From IMG/VR virus record IMGVR_UViG_3300030117_005958, positions 2,134 through 33,752 of that record: a stretch of DNA of 31,619 nt; one strand, given 5' to 3'. The notes beneath the pieces are model-generated. The model did no database searches, was not told the DNA's origin, and was given only the letters and a program-made list of their open reading frames with translations. A program made the translations under genes and the position numbers. Shown here one piece after another: positions 31,499-31,619 of the stretch (its first letter is position 1; each line of letters starts with the position of its first letter). The DNA is from a virus.

Positions 31499-31555
31499 GT
31501 GCGAGCTAGGAGCCCCTACAGCAACGTCTGACTGGTTGCAACATCCATTTCGCAT
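31493..31555 (-). CDS. Very short ORF before gp21 (20 codons), possible leader peptide
   Basis: Two overlapping tiny frames follow an excellent ribosome site, AAAGGAGG. The ATG at 31555 (nine bases from GGAGG) gives 20 residues beginning MRNGCCNQSDVAVG and stops at 31493; the ATG at 31559 (five bases) gives 17 residues beginning MNAKWMLQ and stops at 31506. No gene of normal size uses this ribosome site, and gp21 starts only 22 bases after the longer frame. The stop of the 20-residue frame lies inside the hairpin ACGGG-TAATG-CCCGT. It could be a true micro-protein, a translational leader for gp21, or a remnant. The Cys-Cys pair is the only notable feature. Confidence 0.35.
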   Translation of the reverse strand: MRNGCCNQSDVAVGAPSSHG

Positions 31556-31619
31556 TCATAAGAACCTCCTTTACTCGTGAATATTGTTTATCTTTATACC
31601 GCTATCGCTAATAACAACA

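Noticed and set aside
1-31619. tRNA or other RNA genes
   Set aside because: The gaps are short (none above about 180 bases) and show no cloverleaf or TTCRANY-type T-loop; none can be supported.
1-31619. Prophage or mobile-element signs (integrase, attachment site, insertion sequence)
   Set aside because: No such gene or long terminal repeat was found; everything present fits a virulent T4-type phage.

Overview
This window is an interior piece of the genome of a virulent, contractile-tailed, T4-related (myovirus-type) phage, probably of a Gram-negative and plausibly aquatic host. All supported genes lie on the minus strand, so transcription runs from high to low coordinates. The T4-like virion genes (capsid protease, scaffold, major capsid, neck, sheath, tube, baseplate) are in near-T4 order, and UvsX and gp32 are recognisable. 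However, the DNA polymerase is a short family A enzyme, not the family B gp43 of T4. I see no integrase, tRNA, insertion sequence or CRISPR array. Strong AGGAGG-type ribosome sites and two near-consensus sigma70 promoters argue for a proteobacterial-type host rather than a Bacteroidetes one. That is an inference.

Layout in transcription order. (1) 31559-29715, head assembly: a tiny ORF, prohead protease gp21, an unknown helical protein, a phage-encoded ribosomal protein bS21, and a probable virion protein. (2) 29534-26734: a large repeat-built fibre with a C-terminal Peptidase_S74 self-cleaving chaperone, a terminator, then a small unknown gene. (3) 26637-20866: scaffold gp22, major capsid gp23, terminator, then neck proteins gp13, gp14 and gp15. 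(4) 20778-15947: sheath gp18, tube gp19, gp26-like protein and an overlapping gp51-like frame that may be expressed by frameshifting, then a strong terminator. (5) 15875-7671: unknown protein, tape measure, tail-tube initiator, gp53-like LysM protein, baseplate hub, and a His-x-His structural protein. (6) 7659-1, replication: family A polymerase, a degenerate FtsZ/tubulin-like protein, ssDNA-binding gp32, an AIPR/DGQHR-like protein, recombinase UvsX, a Lys/Tyr/His-rich lipoprotein, a small acidic protein, a 5'-3' exonuclease, and a DnaB-like helicase cut by the window edge.

The late genes appear to be divided into units by a recurrent AT-rich motif (sense AACTAWTTAYTA) found in six intergenic gaps, and by several rho-independent terminators. 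The early genes use sigma70-like promoters (before gp32 and before the small-protein/exonuclease/helicase unit), and two hairpins that share sequence bracket the AIPR-like gene. The polymerase and the FtsZ-like gene follow the baseplate genes without a visible break, so they may be read from late transcripts as well as early ones.

Most notable: the FtsZ/tubulin-like protein with a ruined GTP loop beside the polymerase; the AIPR/DGQHR-like gene isolated between gp32 and uvsX; bS21 inside the head module; the possible programmed frameshift at gp26/gp51; the lipoprotein with Lys-Tyr repeats; and the fibre's exact 260-residue duplication, in which the protein is identical while the DNA differs at synonymous sites.
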